This document shows, one piece after another, positions 1 to 8,400 of a stretch of DNA of 64,000 nucleotides (position 1 is the first letter of the stretch; each line of letters opens with the position of its first letter). The DNA is from an uncultured Sutterella sp. (GTDB lineage: Bacteria; Pseudomonadota; Gammaproteobacteria; Burkholderiales; Burkholderiaceae_F), in contig CAAECY010000049.1 of the NCBI GenBank assembly GCA_900754475.1, positions 1 to 64,000 on the forward strand. The letters are read 5' to 3'. The notes beneath the pieces were generated by a model. That model searched no databases. It had not been told where the DNA came from and worked only from the letters and a program-made list of their open reading frames with translations. The translations under genes and the position numbers were made by a program.

Positions 1-181
1 ATCGGCGCTTCACTTCGTCGGCGCAATGCCCGACCACCACGATTCGGGGCGCCCCCGAAAAGCCCGCCGTCGCTTCGAGCACGTGATCGAGCATGGGTCG
101 ACCCGCGAGCGGCTGAAGGACCTTGGGGAGTCGGGAGCACATGCGCTTGCCCAGACCGGCGGCGAGGATGACGATATTCAT
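1..181 (-). CDS. glmU: GlmU N-terminus, bifunctional UDP-GlcNAc pyrophosphorylase / GlcN-1-P acetyltransferase (partial)
   Basis: Only the first 60 codons lie in the window; the gene runs off the left edge. The reading begins [20 protein letters not shown], which carries the nucleotidyltransferase signature (LAAGxGxRM followed by a conserved Lys) of GlmU. This enzyme makes UDP-N-acetylglucosamine in the cytosol for peptidoglycan and LPS. The ATG at 181 is preceded by AAGGA at a good distance. The symporter gene upstream is on the same strand but ends in a terminator hairpin, so glmU probably has its own promoter in the 182-242 gap. A shorter GlmU-like nucleotidyltransferase cannot be excluded because the acetyltransferase half is outside the window. 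Confidence 0.85.
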   Translation of the reverse strand, partial: MNIVILAAGLGKRMCSRLPKVLQPLAGRPMLDHVLEATAGFSGAPRIVVVGHCADEVKRR

Positions 182-242
182 GGGGGAATCCTTCTGTAGA
201 CCGACGGCCGAAACGACCGTCGCATCGGGCGAAATTCTAAAA

Positions 243-279
243 TGGCAGCGGGCCGCCCCGTAAGGCGGCCCGCTCGCCA
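243..279 (-). terminator. Terminator hairpin after the symporter gene
   Basis: Long inverted repeat with GC-rich arms (GCGGGCCGCC and its complement) enclosed by TGGC/GCCA, followed on the minus strand by ATTTTAGAATTT. It lies just beyond the stop codon of the sodium:solute symporter and separates it from glmU. Confidence 0.75.
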
Positions 280-325
280 TTCGTTTCGAATTTTAACGGA
301 TCCCCCGAAGCGAATCCCCGCGAAG

Positions 326-1837
326 TTACGCGGGCAGCGCCGCGGGCAACGCGCCCGATTCGGGCGAGGCCGCACCCGCTGCGGCGGCCGCTTCTTCGTG
401 CTGGCGGCGACGCCACGCTTCGAGATACTCGCGGTTGCCGGTCGTCGGCAGGAGCGAGCCGACCACCATGCCGAGACCCGACGCGATGAAGCCGCCGAGA
501 ACGCTCGGGAAGACTTCGCCGAGGCTCGTGGCCGTCAGGACGAACCACACGATGCCGCCGACGACGATCGAGCAGTAGGCCCCCTGTCGGGTCGTACGCT
601 TCCAGTAGAGCCCGCAGACCAACGGCCAGAAGGCGCCCACAACGGGGAACTGATAGGCCATGGCCACCATGTCGTAGACGGCCGCACCCTCGAAGTAGAT
701 CGAGTAGAGAAGCACCATCACCGCAAAGCCCGCCACCGTGAGGCGCATGGCCTTCAGGAGGTTCTTTTCGTTGAGCGTGACGTAGTGGCTCAAGATGTTC
801 TCCACGAAGGTGGTCGCGGGCGCCAGCATCGTGGCCGAGGCCGTCGACATCACCGCGGAGAGCACCGCGCCGAAAAAGAGCACGCGAAGCCACATCGGCA
901 TGTAGTCGCGGACAAGCGTGGGCAGGAGCTGCTGCGGATCTTCCGCGAGCATGCGCTGCGCGGCTTCCGGCATCACCAAAACGGCCGCAACGACGATCAG
1001 CATCGGCACGAACGCAAAGAGGATGTAGACGGAGCCGCCGATGATCGGGCCCGCCACGGCCGTCTGAACGTTCTTCGCCGACATGACGCGCTGAAAGACG
1101 TCCTGCTGCGGAATCGAGCCGATCATCATGGTCATGGCGGCCGAAATCCAGAAGAGCCACCCGTTGAGGCTCGGTTCGGGCAGCGCATGGAAGAGGTTGC
1201 GCTCGCGCGCGTAGTCGAGCACGTTCCCCATGCCGCCCGCGAGGTCGCTCGCGAAAAAGAGGATCGCCACCAGACCCGCGACGATGATGATCATCTGGAT
1301 GAAGTCCGTCATCGCCACCGACCACATGCCACCCACCATCGTGTAGAGCAACACGACCGAAGCGCCCACGACCATGCCCGCCGTGACGGAAACGTACCCG
1401 CCCGTGACGAGATTGATGACGAGGCCGAGCGCCGTGATCTGCGCGCCCACCCACCCGAGGTAGGAGAGCACGATGAAAATCGAGCAGAGCACTTCGATGC
1501 CGCGCCCGTAACGGTCGCGATAGTAGTCGCCGATCGTCAGGATGTTGAGCTTGTAGAGCTTCTGGGCGAAAAACGCGCCCACGAGAATGAGGGCCATGCC
1601 CGAGCCGAAGGGCTCTTCGACAACGCCGGCGATGCCGCTTTCGATGAAGCGTCCGGGCAAACCGAGAATCGTTTCCGACCCGAACCACGTGGCAAAGGTC
1701 GCCGTAATCACCATCGGAAGCGGCAAACTGCGACCGGCCAGAGCGAAGTCGTTGGTGTTCTTGACGCGCATGGAGGCGTACACGCCGATGCCGATCGTCA
1801 CGAGCAGATAGAGGAGGATAAAACCAATCAGCGTCAT
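326..1837 (-). CDS. Sodium:solute symporter family (SSS) transporter
   Basis: A 503-residue polytopic inner-membrane protein with about 13 hydrophobic segments, the usual size of the SSS family (PutP, PanF and relatives), which couple Na+ entry to solute uptake. Family features include an N-terminal segment with FALAGRSLPLPM, the TWFGSETILGLPG stretch in the first core helices, and GGMWSVAMTDFIQM in the middle. The C-terminus is Ala/Glu-rich and cytosolic. The substrate cannot be read from sequence; proline, pantothenate, sugars and carboxylates are all possible in this family. The gene looks monocistronic, with its own terminator at 243-279 and a 321-bp upstream gap. Confidence 0.85.
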   Translation of the reverse strand: MTLIGFILLYLLVTIGIGVYASMRVKNTNDFALAGRSLPLPMVITATFATWFGSETILGLPGRFIESGIAGVVEEPFGSGMALILVGAFFAQKLYKLNILTIGDYYRDRYGRGIEVLCSIFIVLSYLGWVGAQITALGLVINLVTGGYVSVTAGMVVGASVVLLYTMVGGMWSVAMTDFIQMIIIVAGLVAILFFASDLAGGMGNVLDYARERNLFHALPEPSLNGWLFWISAAMTMMIGSIPQQDVFQRVMSAKNVQTAVAGPIIGGSVYILFAFVPMLIVVAAVLVMPEAAQRMLAEDPQQLLPTLVRDYMPMWLRVLFFGAVLSAVMSTASATMLAPATTFVENILSHYVTLNEKNLLKAMRLTVAGFAVMVLLYSIYFEGAAVYDMVAMAYQFPVVGAFWPLVCGLYWKRTTRQGAYCSIVVGGIVWFVLTATSLGEVFPSVLGGFIASGLGMVVGSLLPTTGNREYLEAWRRRQHEEAAAAAGAASPESGALPAALPA

Positions 1838-2158
1838 CTCACGAATGTCCTTATAAAACGACGTTGAACGGAAAACCGAGTTTATTTGCGCGCATTGTAG
1901 GGATAAATTCCCGGAGGTCCGCCCCCGTCGCCCCGGTTTTTACCCCTCGTCCCCCTCAATCGGGCAATGTTTCATCCATATCAAAAAAGGTTAGGGTCGT
2001 TTCCTCCGAATTTCGAAAAACCTTTTTTGTTTATCACATATCTACGACCTACTCGGACCCGACTCGAGGTGTCATCCCCACATATGGAAAAAGGACGGTT
2101 GCCCGTCCTTTTCTTTTGTGCCGAAGGTCCTCCGGCAGGTGCCGGAGGCCGACGCGCG
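1838..2158. other. Intergenic region between symporter and Tim44-like gene
   Basis: This 321-bp gap is more AT-rich than its surroundings. It must hold the promoter of the minus-strand symporter; a TACAAT hexamer about 60 bases before that start is a possible -10 but no convincing -35 is visible. A-rich tracts occur around 1985 and 2025. The right end holds the terminator of the Tim44-like gene. No gene is supported here. Confidence 0.6.
2088..2113 (-). terminator. Terminator after Tim44-like gene
   Basis: Hairpin AAAAGGACGG-TTG-CCCGTCCTTTT flanked by A and T runs on either side, so it could act in both directions. It ends the minus-strand DUF971-ubiE-Tim44 transcript. A second GC-rich inverted repeat (CCTCCGGCA/TGCCGGAGG, 2129-2148) lies between it and the stop codon. 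Confidence 0.75.
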
Positions 2159-3136
2159 TCAGTTCGGCGTTTCGTTTTGCTTGATGGCGCCGAGGAGCCA
2201 ACCGCCCTTCCCTTCGACGGGCTTCACGAGAAGCCACGTCTCGTCGACGGACTCGTCTTCGCCGTTGATGCGCAGCGTGCCGACGAAGCGCACGCTCGCG
2301 AGGTACTCGCCGTTTTCGCACGCGATGCCGAGGAGCTCGTTCGAGAGTTCGACAACTTCCGTGCGGTACGTTTCGTGGCCGCGTTCGCGCAGCTGGTGCG
2401 TGATGGCGATGAAGACGTCCTCGGTCGTGAAGTCGGAAATCTCCACGACGTTGCCCGTGTCCCAAGCCTTCTGGAGAAGGACGTAATTGTCGCGGGCGGT
2501 TTTGAGGAAGGCTTCGCGATCGAAGTCCGCGGGCGTCACGTCGACGGCCGCACCGGGCTCTTCGACGCGCGCACCCCGCGTGAACTGATCCATGACGCTC
2601 CCGGCGGCGGCGCCCGAAGCCGCCGAGACGGTCGAGGCGTTCGTGTCGACGGGCGCGCGGCGCATCACCGTTTCGCTCGCACGCGTTTCGGGGGCGTGTC
2701 CGCCCGAAGCACCCGAAGCGCTCGAGGCGGCCGGAGCACGGCGCGCGAGGAAGAAGCGAACGGCCATGAAGGCCAGCACGACAAGGAGGAGCCCCATGAC
2801 AAAGCTCGCCATGCCGGCGCCGTTGATGCCGAGGAGGCTCAAAAGCGCCGAGATGCCGAGCGCGGCGGCAAGGCCCGTAAGGACGCTGCGCATCATCGAA
2901 GGCTTCTGAACGGGCGCCTGCTGTGCGGGCGTCGCACGGTTCGGCGTCGCGTTCTGTCCGCGCATCTGCCCGGCGGGCGCCTGAGGCGCGGCGTTGGGCG
3001 CGGCCTTCTGGCTGAAGGTCGGTACGGAGCGGTTGCCCAGATTCGATCCGCCGCCGAAACGACGAGCGGCCTCGGCATCGAAAGACGTCGCGGCCAACGC
3101 GACGCAAACTACGAGGGCGGCAAGGAAGTTCTTCAT
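2159..3136 (-). CDS. Tim44-like domain protein, membrane-anchored
   Basis: 325 residues. An N-terminal signal or anchor (about 1-23, MKNFLAALVVCVALAATSFD) is followed by a low-complexity Gly/Asn/Pro/Gln linker. Hydrophobic segments follow around 65-115, and a soluble C-terminal Tim44-like domain (about 180-325) ends in WLLGAIKQNE. Tim44-like proteins are widespread in proteobacteria but their role is poorly known; the domain is shared with mitochondrial import proteins. The start has AGAGG upstream. It lies 45 bp after ubiE on the same strand, an arrangement (DUF971-ubiE-Tim44) typical of Burkholderiales. Naming rests on recalled family resemblance. Confidence 0.75.
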   Translation of the reverse strand: MKNFLAALVVCVALAATSFDAEAARRFGGGSNLGNRSVPTFSQKAAPNAAPQAPAGQMRGQNATPNRATPAQQAPVQKPSMMRSVLTGLAAALGISALLSLLGINGAGMASFVMGLLLVVLAFMAVRFFLARRAPAASSASGASGGHAPETRASETVMRRAPVDTNASTVSAASGAAAGSVMDQFTRGARVEEPGAAVDVTPADFDREAFLKTARDNYVLLQKAWDTGNVVEISDFTTEDVFIAITHQLRERGHETYRTEVVELSNELLGIACENGEYLASVRFVGTLRINGEDESVDETWLLVKPVEGKGGWLLGAIKQNETPN

Positions 3137-3181
3137 GGAAAACCTCTGGAAGATGCGTGGAGAACGCTGTTGAAATCCGAA

Positions 3182-3955
3182 TCAGGACCGAGCGCTCTTT
3201 TCACCGATGTGAAGCGCGCAGATCCCGAAAGTCAGATTGTGCCACCGGACGTCGGAGAATCCGGCCTCCGTCATCATCCGGGCAAACGGCTCCTGTGCGG
3301 GATGCATGCGGATCGATTCGGCCAAATACCGATAGGACGGGGCATCTCCGGCAATTTTGGCGCCGAGCCAGGGCATGAAACGGAACGAGTAAAAATCGTA
3401 AAAAGGCTTTAACCAGCCCGCGCACTTCGAGAATTCGAGCACGAGCAGGCGGCCGCCTGGCTTCAGGACGCGGAACATTTCCTTCAACGCCCGGTCCTTG
3501 TGCGTCATGTTGCGGATCCCGAAGGAGACCGTCACCCGATCGAACGAGTCGTCGGCAAACGGCAGCTCTTCGGCGTCGGCCTCCACCACGGCGGACGGAT
3601 AGCCCGCGGCATGAAGGCGCTTTGCGCCGATGGCGAGCATTTCGTGATTGATGTCGGTGGCCGTCACGTTGCCCGGCCCGACGCGCCTGGCCATTTCGAT
3701 TGCCAGGTCGGCCGTGCCGCTCGCGATGTCAAGCACCTTCATGCCGGAAGAAAGACGGGCCTCGCGGATGCAACGCGCCTTCCAGAGGCGGTGCGTACCG
3801 AAGCTCAGCACGTCGTTCATGAGGTCGTACTTGGGGGCCACGCTGTCGAAGACATGGCGAACTTCGTTCACCTTGTTGTCCTCGTCGATCATCTTGTAGC
3901 CGAAGTCGATCTGGTGCGGCTCCTTCGGCCGGCCGTCGTTCTGCTTTTCGTCCAT
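3182..3955 (-). CDS. ubiE: Ubiquinone/menaquinone biosynthesis C-methyltransferase UbiE
   Basis: 257-residue SAM-dependent methyltransferase that C-methylates demethylmenaquinone and the 2-methoxy-benzoquinol intermediate of ubiquinone synthesis. The SAM-binding motif VLDIASGTADLAIEMA and the family motifs HVFDSVAPKYDLMNDVLSFG, RVTVSFGIRNM and FRVLKPGGRLLVLEFS are all present. I use the ATG at 3955 because the reading further upstream overlaps the DUF971 gene and lacks family resemblance. The start is 4 bp after the DUF971 stop, suggesting coupling. Together with menA at 37 kb it implies that menaquinone is made. Confidence 0.95.
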   Translation of the reverse strand: MDEKQNDGRPKEPHQIDFGYKMIDEDNKVNEVRHVFDSVAPKYDLMNDVLSFGTHRLWKARCIREARLSSGMKVLDIASGTADLAIEMARRVGPGNVTATDINHEMLAIGAKRLHAAGYPSAVVEADAEELPFADDSFDRVTVSFGIRNMTHKDRALKEMFRVLKPGGRLLVLEFSKCAGWLKPFYDFYSFRFMPWLGAKIAGDAPSYRYLAESIRMHPAQEPFARMMTEAGFSDVRWHNLTFGICALHIGEKSARS

Positions 3956-3959
3956 TTTC

Positions 3960-4370
3960 TCAGTGATGCCCGCACGAGGCGCGGGGCTTGGGCATGAAGG
4001 GGATGTTGGCGGGATCGTCCGGGTCGCGCGAAGCGCCCGCACGCTTGAGTTCTTCGAGGTAGCGGCCCCAACGTTCGCTTTGCGTTTTGTCGAGCTCCTC
4101 GAAGTAGTCCCAACTGTAAAGTCCGCTGTCGTGACCGTCGGTAAAGACGATCTTCAGGGCGTAGAGCCCCACGAGCTCGAGGCCGGCAATGCCGACGTCG
4201 CGTTTGCCGACCTGCAGCTGCGCCTCGTCGGGCGTGTGCCCCTGCACTTCGGCCGAAGGCGACATGACGCGAAGAAATTCGAACGGAAAAACCGCGTGAT
4301 GCCCGTCTTCATAGACAAGCTCAAGCGTGCGGCTTTTCTGATTCTGGAGAATGTCGACGGGGACCCGCAT
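3960..4370 (-). CDS. DUF971 family protein (gamma-butyrobetaine hydroxylase N-terminal-like)
   Basis: 136-residue small protein with the GBBH-like N-terminal (DUF971) fold: LELVYEDGHHAVFPFEFLRVMSPS, then VGLYALKIVFTDGHDSGLYSWDYF. In Burkholderiales it commonly precedes ubiE. Its function is unknown; related domains are discussed as possible metal-binding modules. The ATG at 4370 has a strong GGGAGG ribosome-binding site. A longer reading from 4523 is rejected because it runs through the tRNA gene. The gene follows the tRNA on the same strand, with a hairpin between them. Confidence 0.85.
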   Translation of the reverse strand: MRVPVDILQNQKSRTLELVYEDGHHAVFPFEFLRVMSPSAEVQGHTPDEAQLQVGKRDVGIAGLELVGLYALKIVFTDGHDSGLYSWDYFEELDKTQSERWGRYLEELKRAGASRDPDDPANIPFMPKPRASCGHH

Positions 4371-4391
4371 GCGACCTCCCTGGTAACAAGA

Positions 4392-4418
4392 GGGCCCGCG
4401 TACGTATACTGCGGGCCC
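4392..4418 (-). terminator. Hairpin between tRNA-Arg and DUF971 gene
   Basis: Inverted repeat GGGCCCGC / GCGGGCCC with an 11-nt loop, followed on the minus strand by TCTTGTT. It lies after the tRNA 3' end and before the DUF971 ribosome-binding site. It may end the tRNA transcript or act as a partial terminator that lets some transcription enter DUF971-ubiE. The T-run is weak. Confidence 0.5.
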
Positions 4419-4454
4419 GACATGCGCGGCTTCATCAGCCGAATAAAACTGACT

Positions 4455-4529
4455 TGGTCCCCGCGACAGGAATCGAACCTGTAACGCAGCCTTCGGAGGG
4501 CCGTATGATATCCATTTCACCACGCGGAG
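4455..4529 (-). tRNA. tRNA-Arg(CCG)
   Basis: A 75-nt cloverleaf can be folded by eye. The acceptor stem is CTCCGCG/CGCGGGG with one wobble pair, the D arm is GTGA/TCAT, the anticodon stem is CGGCC/GGCTG with loop CTCCGAA, and the T arm is ACAGG-TTCGATT-CCTGT, ending in encoded CCA. The anticodon CCG reads CGG arginine codons. The A in the GGA of the D loop and the C at position 35 fit arginine identity. The body resembles tRNA-Arg(CCU) types. It is transcribed toward DUF971-ubiE. Confidence 0.95.
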
Positions 4530-4541
4530 ACGCGAAAGGGA

Positions 4542-4570
4542 ATTATATCGAACGCCGGGCGTTTTGTGCG
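4542..4570 (-). promoter_or_regulatory. Promoter of tRNA-Arg
   Basis: A perfect TATAAT -10 hexamer (minus strand, 4547-4542) lies 12 bp before the tRNA 5' end. The -35 region near 4570-4565 (CGCACA) is poor, so the call rests on the -10 and its position. Confidence 0.6.
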
Positions 4571-4615
4571 CCCCTTCCTCGTCGTGTTAACAGTGTTCGC
4601 CGTCCGTCGACGGCC

Positions 4616-6634
4616 TCAGATGTCCGCCGGGTCCACCTCCAGCACCCAGCTGACCGCCGAGGTTTGCGGCAATTGCGCGCTCCACGTCTTCAGGAAGCGG
4701 TTGAGCGACAGGCGGTCGTCGGCTTCGACGAGAAGCTGCGCGCGCTCCCGATTCATGAGGCGCACCAACGTCATCGGCACCGGATCGTAGACCCGGACCG
4801 TCTCCGGAGCCGTCGCAAACCCGAGCTTGGCCGCATCCCGGAGGAAGGCGAGCGCCTGAGCGAGCGTGGTCGATTCGGCCATCAGGAGCGCCTGATAGAC
4901 AAAGGGCACGCACAGGTTGGCCTCGCGCTCCTCGAGGAGTTGATCGGCAAAGCGCGGGTAATTCTGCTCGGCGAGCGCGGCAAAGAGCGGGTCCCCCGGG
5001 AAACGCGTTTGAATGAGCACCCGCCCTCGGGCGCCCGAGCGACCCGCTCGGCCCGCCACCTGCATGAGGGTTGCGAACAGGTGTTCGCGCGCCCGCGTCA
5101 TGGGGCTCAGAATTTGAGCGTCCGCATTCAAAATCAGCACGAGCCCCACGTTCTGAAAATCGTGCCCCTTGGCAATCATCTGCGTTCCGACGAGGAGATC
5201 GACCTCGCCGCGATGAACTTTGGCGAAGGCCTCTTCCGCTTCGCCCTTTCTCGACACGCTGTCGCGGTCGATGCGCAGAATGCGTTTCCCGGGAAAGGTC
5301 TTCCCGAGCTCCTCTTCGATGCGCTCCGTCCCCGTGCCGCGCGGCATGATGTCCACGTTGCCGCATCCCGGACACGCATCGGGCACGGGACGACTCAGGC
5401 CGCAGTGGTGACACACCAAACGGCGCTCGAGCTTGTGAAAGACCGTGAAGGCCGAGCAACGCGGGCAGGAACTCACCCAGCCGCAGGCGCCGCAGCTCAG
5501 CACCGGCGCGTAGCCCCGACGGTTCATGAAGAGAATGACCTGCCGCCCCTCGGCGAGCACCGCTTCGACGGCCTCGCGCGCGGCGGCCGAGAGAGCCGTG
5601 CCGCTCCCGCGTTCGGGCGGCGCGATGAGTTCGATCGACGGGAGTTCGGCCTTCGAGGCCGCACGGTGCTTGAGTTCGAGCAGTCGGTAGTCGCCCTTTT
5701 TGACTTTCATCCAGGTCTCAAGCGACGGCGTGGCCGAGCCGAGAATCACGGGACAGCGGTTTTTCGAGGCGCGCCAGACCGCCAGGTCCCGCGCCGAGTA
5801 GCGCAGGCCGTCCCCCGCCTTGAAGGAGCCGTCGTGCTCTTCGTCGACGATCACGAGCACGAGCTTTTTGAAACTCGCGAGCATCGCCATGCGCGTTCCG
5901 ACCAACACGCGGGCCCGCCCTTCGTGCACGGCCAACCAGGCCGCGGCGCGCTCGGAGTCGCTCTTTTCCGAATTGAGCGCCACGACGCGCTCGCTCGGGA
6001 AGCGCCCTCGAACGCGCCCCTCGAGCTGAGGCGTGAGATTGATTTCCGGAACGAGGAGCAGGACCTGCCCGTCGGGCGTCTTCGCCAACGCTTCTTCGAT
6101 GAGATTGAGGTAGACCTCGGTCTTCCCCGAGCCCGTCACCCCGAAGAGCACGAAGGGCGCAAACCCTTCGGACTTCCCCACCGCTTCCACCGCGCTGCGT
6201 TGTTCGGCATTCAATTCCGGTCGCACGACGGGCTTCGGCTCGAGCGGTCGATCCGCACGGGTCTTCTCCAACCACTTGGCGTGCGTTCGTACGGGAGCAC
6301 GGCGGAAAAAGAGCGGCAGAGCCGTAAGCGCCGCTTCGCCCCAAGAGTGCTGGTAGTAGAGCCCCGCAAATTTCGTGAGCGCCAGCCACTCGGCGCGCAG
6401 GGGCTCGATGTCGTTCAGAACGGCCAGGATGCTTTTGAGACGCGAGCCGGCGATTTCCGTCGACGTCTTGAGACTCACGACGATCCCCACCACGCGACGC
6501 TTGACCAGCGTCACGAGCACGCGGTCGCCGACCGCCACGAGCATGTCGGAAGGGACCTTGTAGTCCAACTCCGGCAACCCCGGCGCAGCCACGATCACGC
6601 CCGCAAATTGATCCCCCGCTTTCAACGTCGACAC
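4616..6634 (-). CDS. priA: Primosomal replication protein N', PriA helicase
   Basis: 672-residue 3'-5' superfamily 2 DNA helicase that reloads DnaB at stalled or repaired forks. Visible features are an N-terminal DNA-binding region (VIVAAPGLPELDYKVPSDM), Walker A GVTGSGKTEVYL, DEEH box (VDEEHDGSFK), a zinc-binding cysteine set (CGACGW, CPRC, CHHC, CPGC) and a C-terminal helicase lobe with ATPase motifs (GTQMIAKGHDF, QVAGRAGR). I chose the GTG at 6634 because GGAGGAAGGAG lies directly upstream and the protein then begins like other PriA proteins; no ATG fits. Two DnaA-box-like 9-mers lie about 100 bp upstream. Confidence 0.95.
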   Translation of the reverse strand: MSTLKAGDQFAGVIVAAPGLPELDYKVPSDMLVAVGDRVLVTLVKRRVVGIVVSLKTSTEIAGSRLKSILAVLNDIEPLRAEWLALTKFAGLYYQHSWGEAALTALPLFFRRAPVRTHAKWLEKTRADRPLEPKPVVRPELNAEQRSAVEAVGKSEGFAPFVLFGVTGSGKTEVYLNLIEEALAKTPDGQVLLLVPEINLTPQLEGRVRGRFPSERVVALNSEKSDSERAAAWLAVHEGRARVLVGTRMAMLASFKKLVLVIVDEEHDGSFKAGDGLRYSARDLAVWRASKNRCPVILGSATPSLETWMKVKKGDYRLLELKHRAASKAELPSIELIAPPERGSGTALSAAAREAVEAVLAEGRQVILFMNRRGYAPVLSCGACGWVSSCPRCSAFTVFHKLERRLVCHHCGLSRPVPDACPGCGNVDIMPRGTGTERIEEELGKTFPGKRILRIDRDSVSRKGEAEEAFAKVHRGEVDLLVGTQMIAKGHDFQNVGLVLILNADAQILSPMTRAREHLFATLMQVAGRAGRSGARGRVLIQTRFPGDPLFAALAEQNYPRFADQLLEEREANLCVPFVYQALLMAESTTLAQALAFLRDAAKLGFATAPETVRVYDPVPMTLVRLMNRERAQLLVEADDRLSLNRFLKTWSAQLPQTSAVSWVLEVDPADI

Positions 6635-6729
6635 GACTCCTTCCTCCGTTTGAGAGGCCACTATAGCAAGGCCGAACTTCCCCCTTGCGGGTTCTCCGGA
6701 TCGGGTTTTGCGACGAGCCCCCGAGTCCG

Positions 6730-6750
6730 TGTGGATAACTTTGTGGATTT
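6730..6750 (-). promoter_or_regulatory. Paired DnaA-box-like sites upstream of priA
   Basis: TGTGGATAA (6730-6738) is a perfect reverse-strand match to the DnaA box TTATCCACA. TGTGGATTT (6742-6750) is a two-mismatch copy 12 bp further on, about one helical turn, so both would face the same side of the DNA. They lie about 100 bp before the priA start. Confidence 0.55.
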
Positions 6751-6857
6751 CTCGGCGCCCCGCCCCCTCCCCTTGCGAAGGCACACTGCCGAGACGTTGC
6801 CCGCCCCTGCCGAAGGATCGTTTACCCCGTTGATTTTTATGGGTTTTATCGAAACCA

Positions 6858-6890
6858 AGAGGGTCCCCGAACCGTATTCGGAGACCCTCT
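6858..6890 (-). terminator. Terminator after hemE
   Basis: Imperfect inverted repeat AGAGGGTCCCCGAA / TTCGGAGACCCTCT with a 5-nt loop, followed on the minus strand by TGGTTT. It lies about 60 bp past the hemE stop codon. Confidence 0.7.
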
Positions 6891-6950
6891 TTCATCCGTT
6901 ATCCGAGAGGCGTTTCATGTGCACAACTCTCGGAACATCCTGGACTTTTT

Positions 6951-8024
6951 TCAGTTCGTCGCCGCTTCGTGGTAACGACGGCTGTAGGCGTGCACTTCGT
7001 CGACGAGAATCTGAACGTTCTCGATCGGGGTGAACTGATTGATGCCGTGCCCGAGGTTGAAGACGTGGCCCGAACCGCTGCCGTAGGCGTCGAGAACGCG
7101 ACGCACTTCGCGGCGGATGCTTTCTTCGTCGCCGAAGAGAGCGAGCGGGTCGAGGTTGCCCTGCAGGGCGACGCGGTCGCCGATCAGCGTGCGGGCGCGC
7201 GTGAGGTTCACCGTCCAATCGAGGCCGACGGCGTCGCACCCCGTCGCCGCGATGTCGGAGAGCCATTCGCCGCCGCCCTTCGTAAAGACGATCGACGGAA
7301 CGGCTTCGCCGTCGTTTTCACGAATGAGCGCGTCGAGCACCTGCTTCGTGTAACGGAGCGAGAAGGCCTGGAAGTCGCCGTCGGCGAGCATGCCGCCCCA
7401 GGTGTCGAAAATCTGAACGGCCTGAGCGCCCGCCTTGATCTGGGCGTTGAGGTACGACGCGACCGCGCGGGCGTTCACGTCGAGGATGCGGTGCAGCAGA
7501 TCGGGACGGCGGTACATCATGGTCTTCACCGTACGGAAGTCGCGGCTGCCGCGACCTTCGATCATGTAGCAGGCGAGCGTGAAGGGCGAGCCCGAGAAGC
7601 CGATGAGCGGAACGCGGTTGTCCAGCGCGCGACGGATGCTCGAAACGGCGTCCGTCACGTACTTCAGTTCCACGTTGGGGTCCGGCACGTAGAGGCGGGC
7701 CACGTCTTCTTCCGTCTGCACGGGACGCGCGAAGACGGGGCCTTCGCCCGCCACGAACGAGAGCCCGAGCCCCATGGCGTCGGGCACCGTGAGGATGTCC
7801 GAGAAGAGAATGGCCGCGTCGATCCCGTAGCGATCGATCGGCTGCAACGTCACTTCCGTCGCGTAGTCGGGATTCTGCGCAAGCCCCATGAAGCTGCCCG
7901 CCCGAGCGCGGGTTTCGCAATACTCCGGCAGGTAGCGACCGGCCTGACGCATGAGCCAGAGCGGCGTGAACTCGGTAGGCTGGCGCTTCAGGGCCCGCAG
8001 GAACGTATCATTGATCGGTTTCAT
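6951..8024 (-). CDS. hemE: Uroporphyrinogen decarboxylase HemE
   Basis: 357-residue cytosolic enzyme that decarboxylates the four acetate side chains of uroporphyrinogen III to give coproporphyrinogen III in heme synthesis. Both family signatures are present: [15 protein letters not shown] near residue 25 and [19 protein letters not shown] near 140. The catalytic Asp lies in the [10 protein letters not shown] segment, and the C-terminal [16 protein letters not shown] is typical. The ATG at 8024 is chosen from the conserved start [12 protein letters not shown]; no strong ribosome-binding site precedes it. It is divergent from the DUF167 gene with only 35 bp between starts. Confidence 0.96.
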   Translation of the reverse strand: MKPINDTFLRALKRQPTEFTPLWLMRQAGRYLPEYCETRARAGSFMGLAQNPDYATEVTLQPIDRYGIDAAILFSDILTVPDAMGLGLSFVAGEGPVFARPVQTEEDVARLYVPDPNVELKYVTDAVSSIRRALDNRVPLIGFSGSPFTLACYMIEGRGSRDFRTVKTMMYRRPDLLHRILDVNARAVASYLNAQIKAGAQAVQIFDTWGGMLADGDFQAFSLRYTKQVLDALIRENDGEAVPSIVFTKGGGEWLSDIAATGCDAVGLDWTVNLTRARTLIGDRVALQGNLDPLALFGDEESIRREVRRVLDAYGSGSGHVFNLGHGINQFTPIENVQILVDEVHAYSRRYHEAATN

Positions 8025-8059
8025 AGTTGTGGCTTCAAACCCGTTGGTGGAAAGAAAAA

Positions 8060-8395
8060 ATGACGACATCCCGCAGACCGGCCCCTTCCGACAACACGCT
8101 GCCGTACTGGCTGAGCCTTGGGAAAAACGGCGCCTGTCTCGTCGCCGTCCATGCGCAACCCGGCGCCAAGAAAAGCGCCGTGAAGGGCGAGCACGGCGAG
8201 CGACTCAAGATCGCGCTCAACGCGCCTCCCGTCGACGGGAAGGCCAATGCCGCCCTGTGCGGATTTCTGGCGGAACGACTCGGCGTTTCGAAATCGTCCG
8301 TGCGTCTGGCTGCGGGTGAAAAAAGCAGAGAAAAGCGGCTCGAAGTCGTCGGCGTTTCCGTCGACGCGCTTCTCGCCGCTCTCAAGGCCGAGTAA
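8060..8395 (+). CDS. DUF167 / YggU family protein
   Basis: 111-residue protein of the YggU (UPF0235) family. The motif [19 protein letters not shown] followed by [13 protein letters not shown] and [19 protein letters not shown] is diagnostic. The structure is a small alpha/beta fold with unknown biochemical role. The ATG at 8060 follows GGTGGAAAG. It is transcribed away from hemE and converges on the Usp gene, whose stop is only 5 bp away, with no terminator between them. Confidence 0.88.
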   Translation: MTTSRRPAPSDNTLPYWLSLGKNGACLVAVHAQPGAKKSAVKGEHGERLKIALNAPPVDGKANAALCGFLAERLGVSKSSVRLAAGEKSREKRLEVVGVSVDALLAALKAE

Positions 8396-8400
8396 GAAAC

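Larger units (their letters stand above)
6635..6950. other. priA upstream region / hemE-priA gap
   Basis: 316 bp without a gene. It holds the hemE terminator (6858-6890), two DnaA-box-like 9-mers (6730-6750) and, between these and the priA GTG, the presumed priA promoter, for which I see no clear -35/-10 pair. Confidence 0.6.

Noticed and set aside
2129..2148. Second inverted repeat CCTCCGGCA/TGCCGGAGG after the Tim44-like gene as a separate terminator
   Set aside because: It has no T-run on the minus strand; the neighbouring hairpin at 2088-2113 is the better terminator.
3956..4042. N-terminal extension of ubiE to 4042
   Set aside because: The extra 29 residues overlap DUF971, lack UbiE resemblance and precede a well-placed ATG at 3955.
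4454..7033. An 859-codon plus-strand open frame over priA and the tRNA
   Set aside because: It reads through the tRNA gene and is antisense to priA; its composition is that of a shadow frame.
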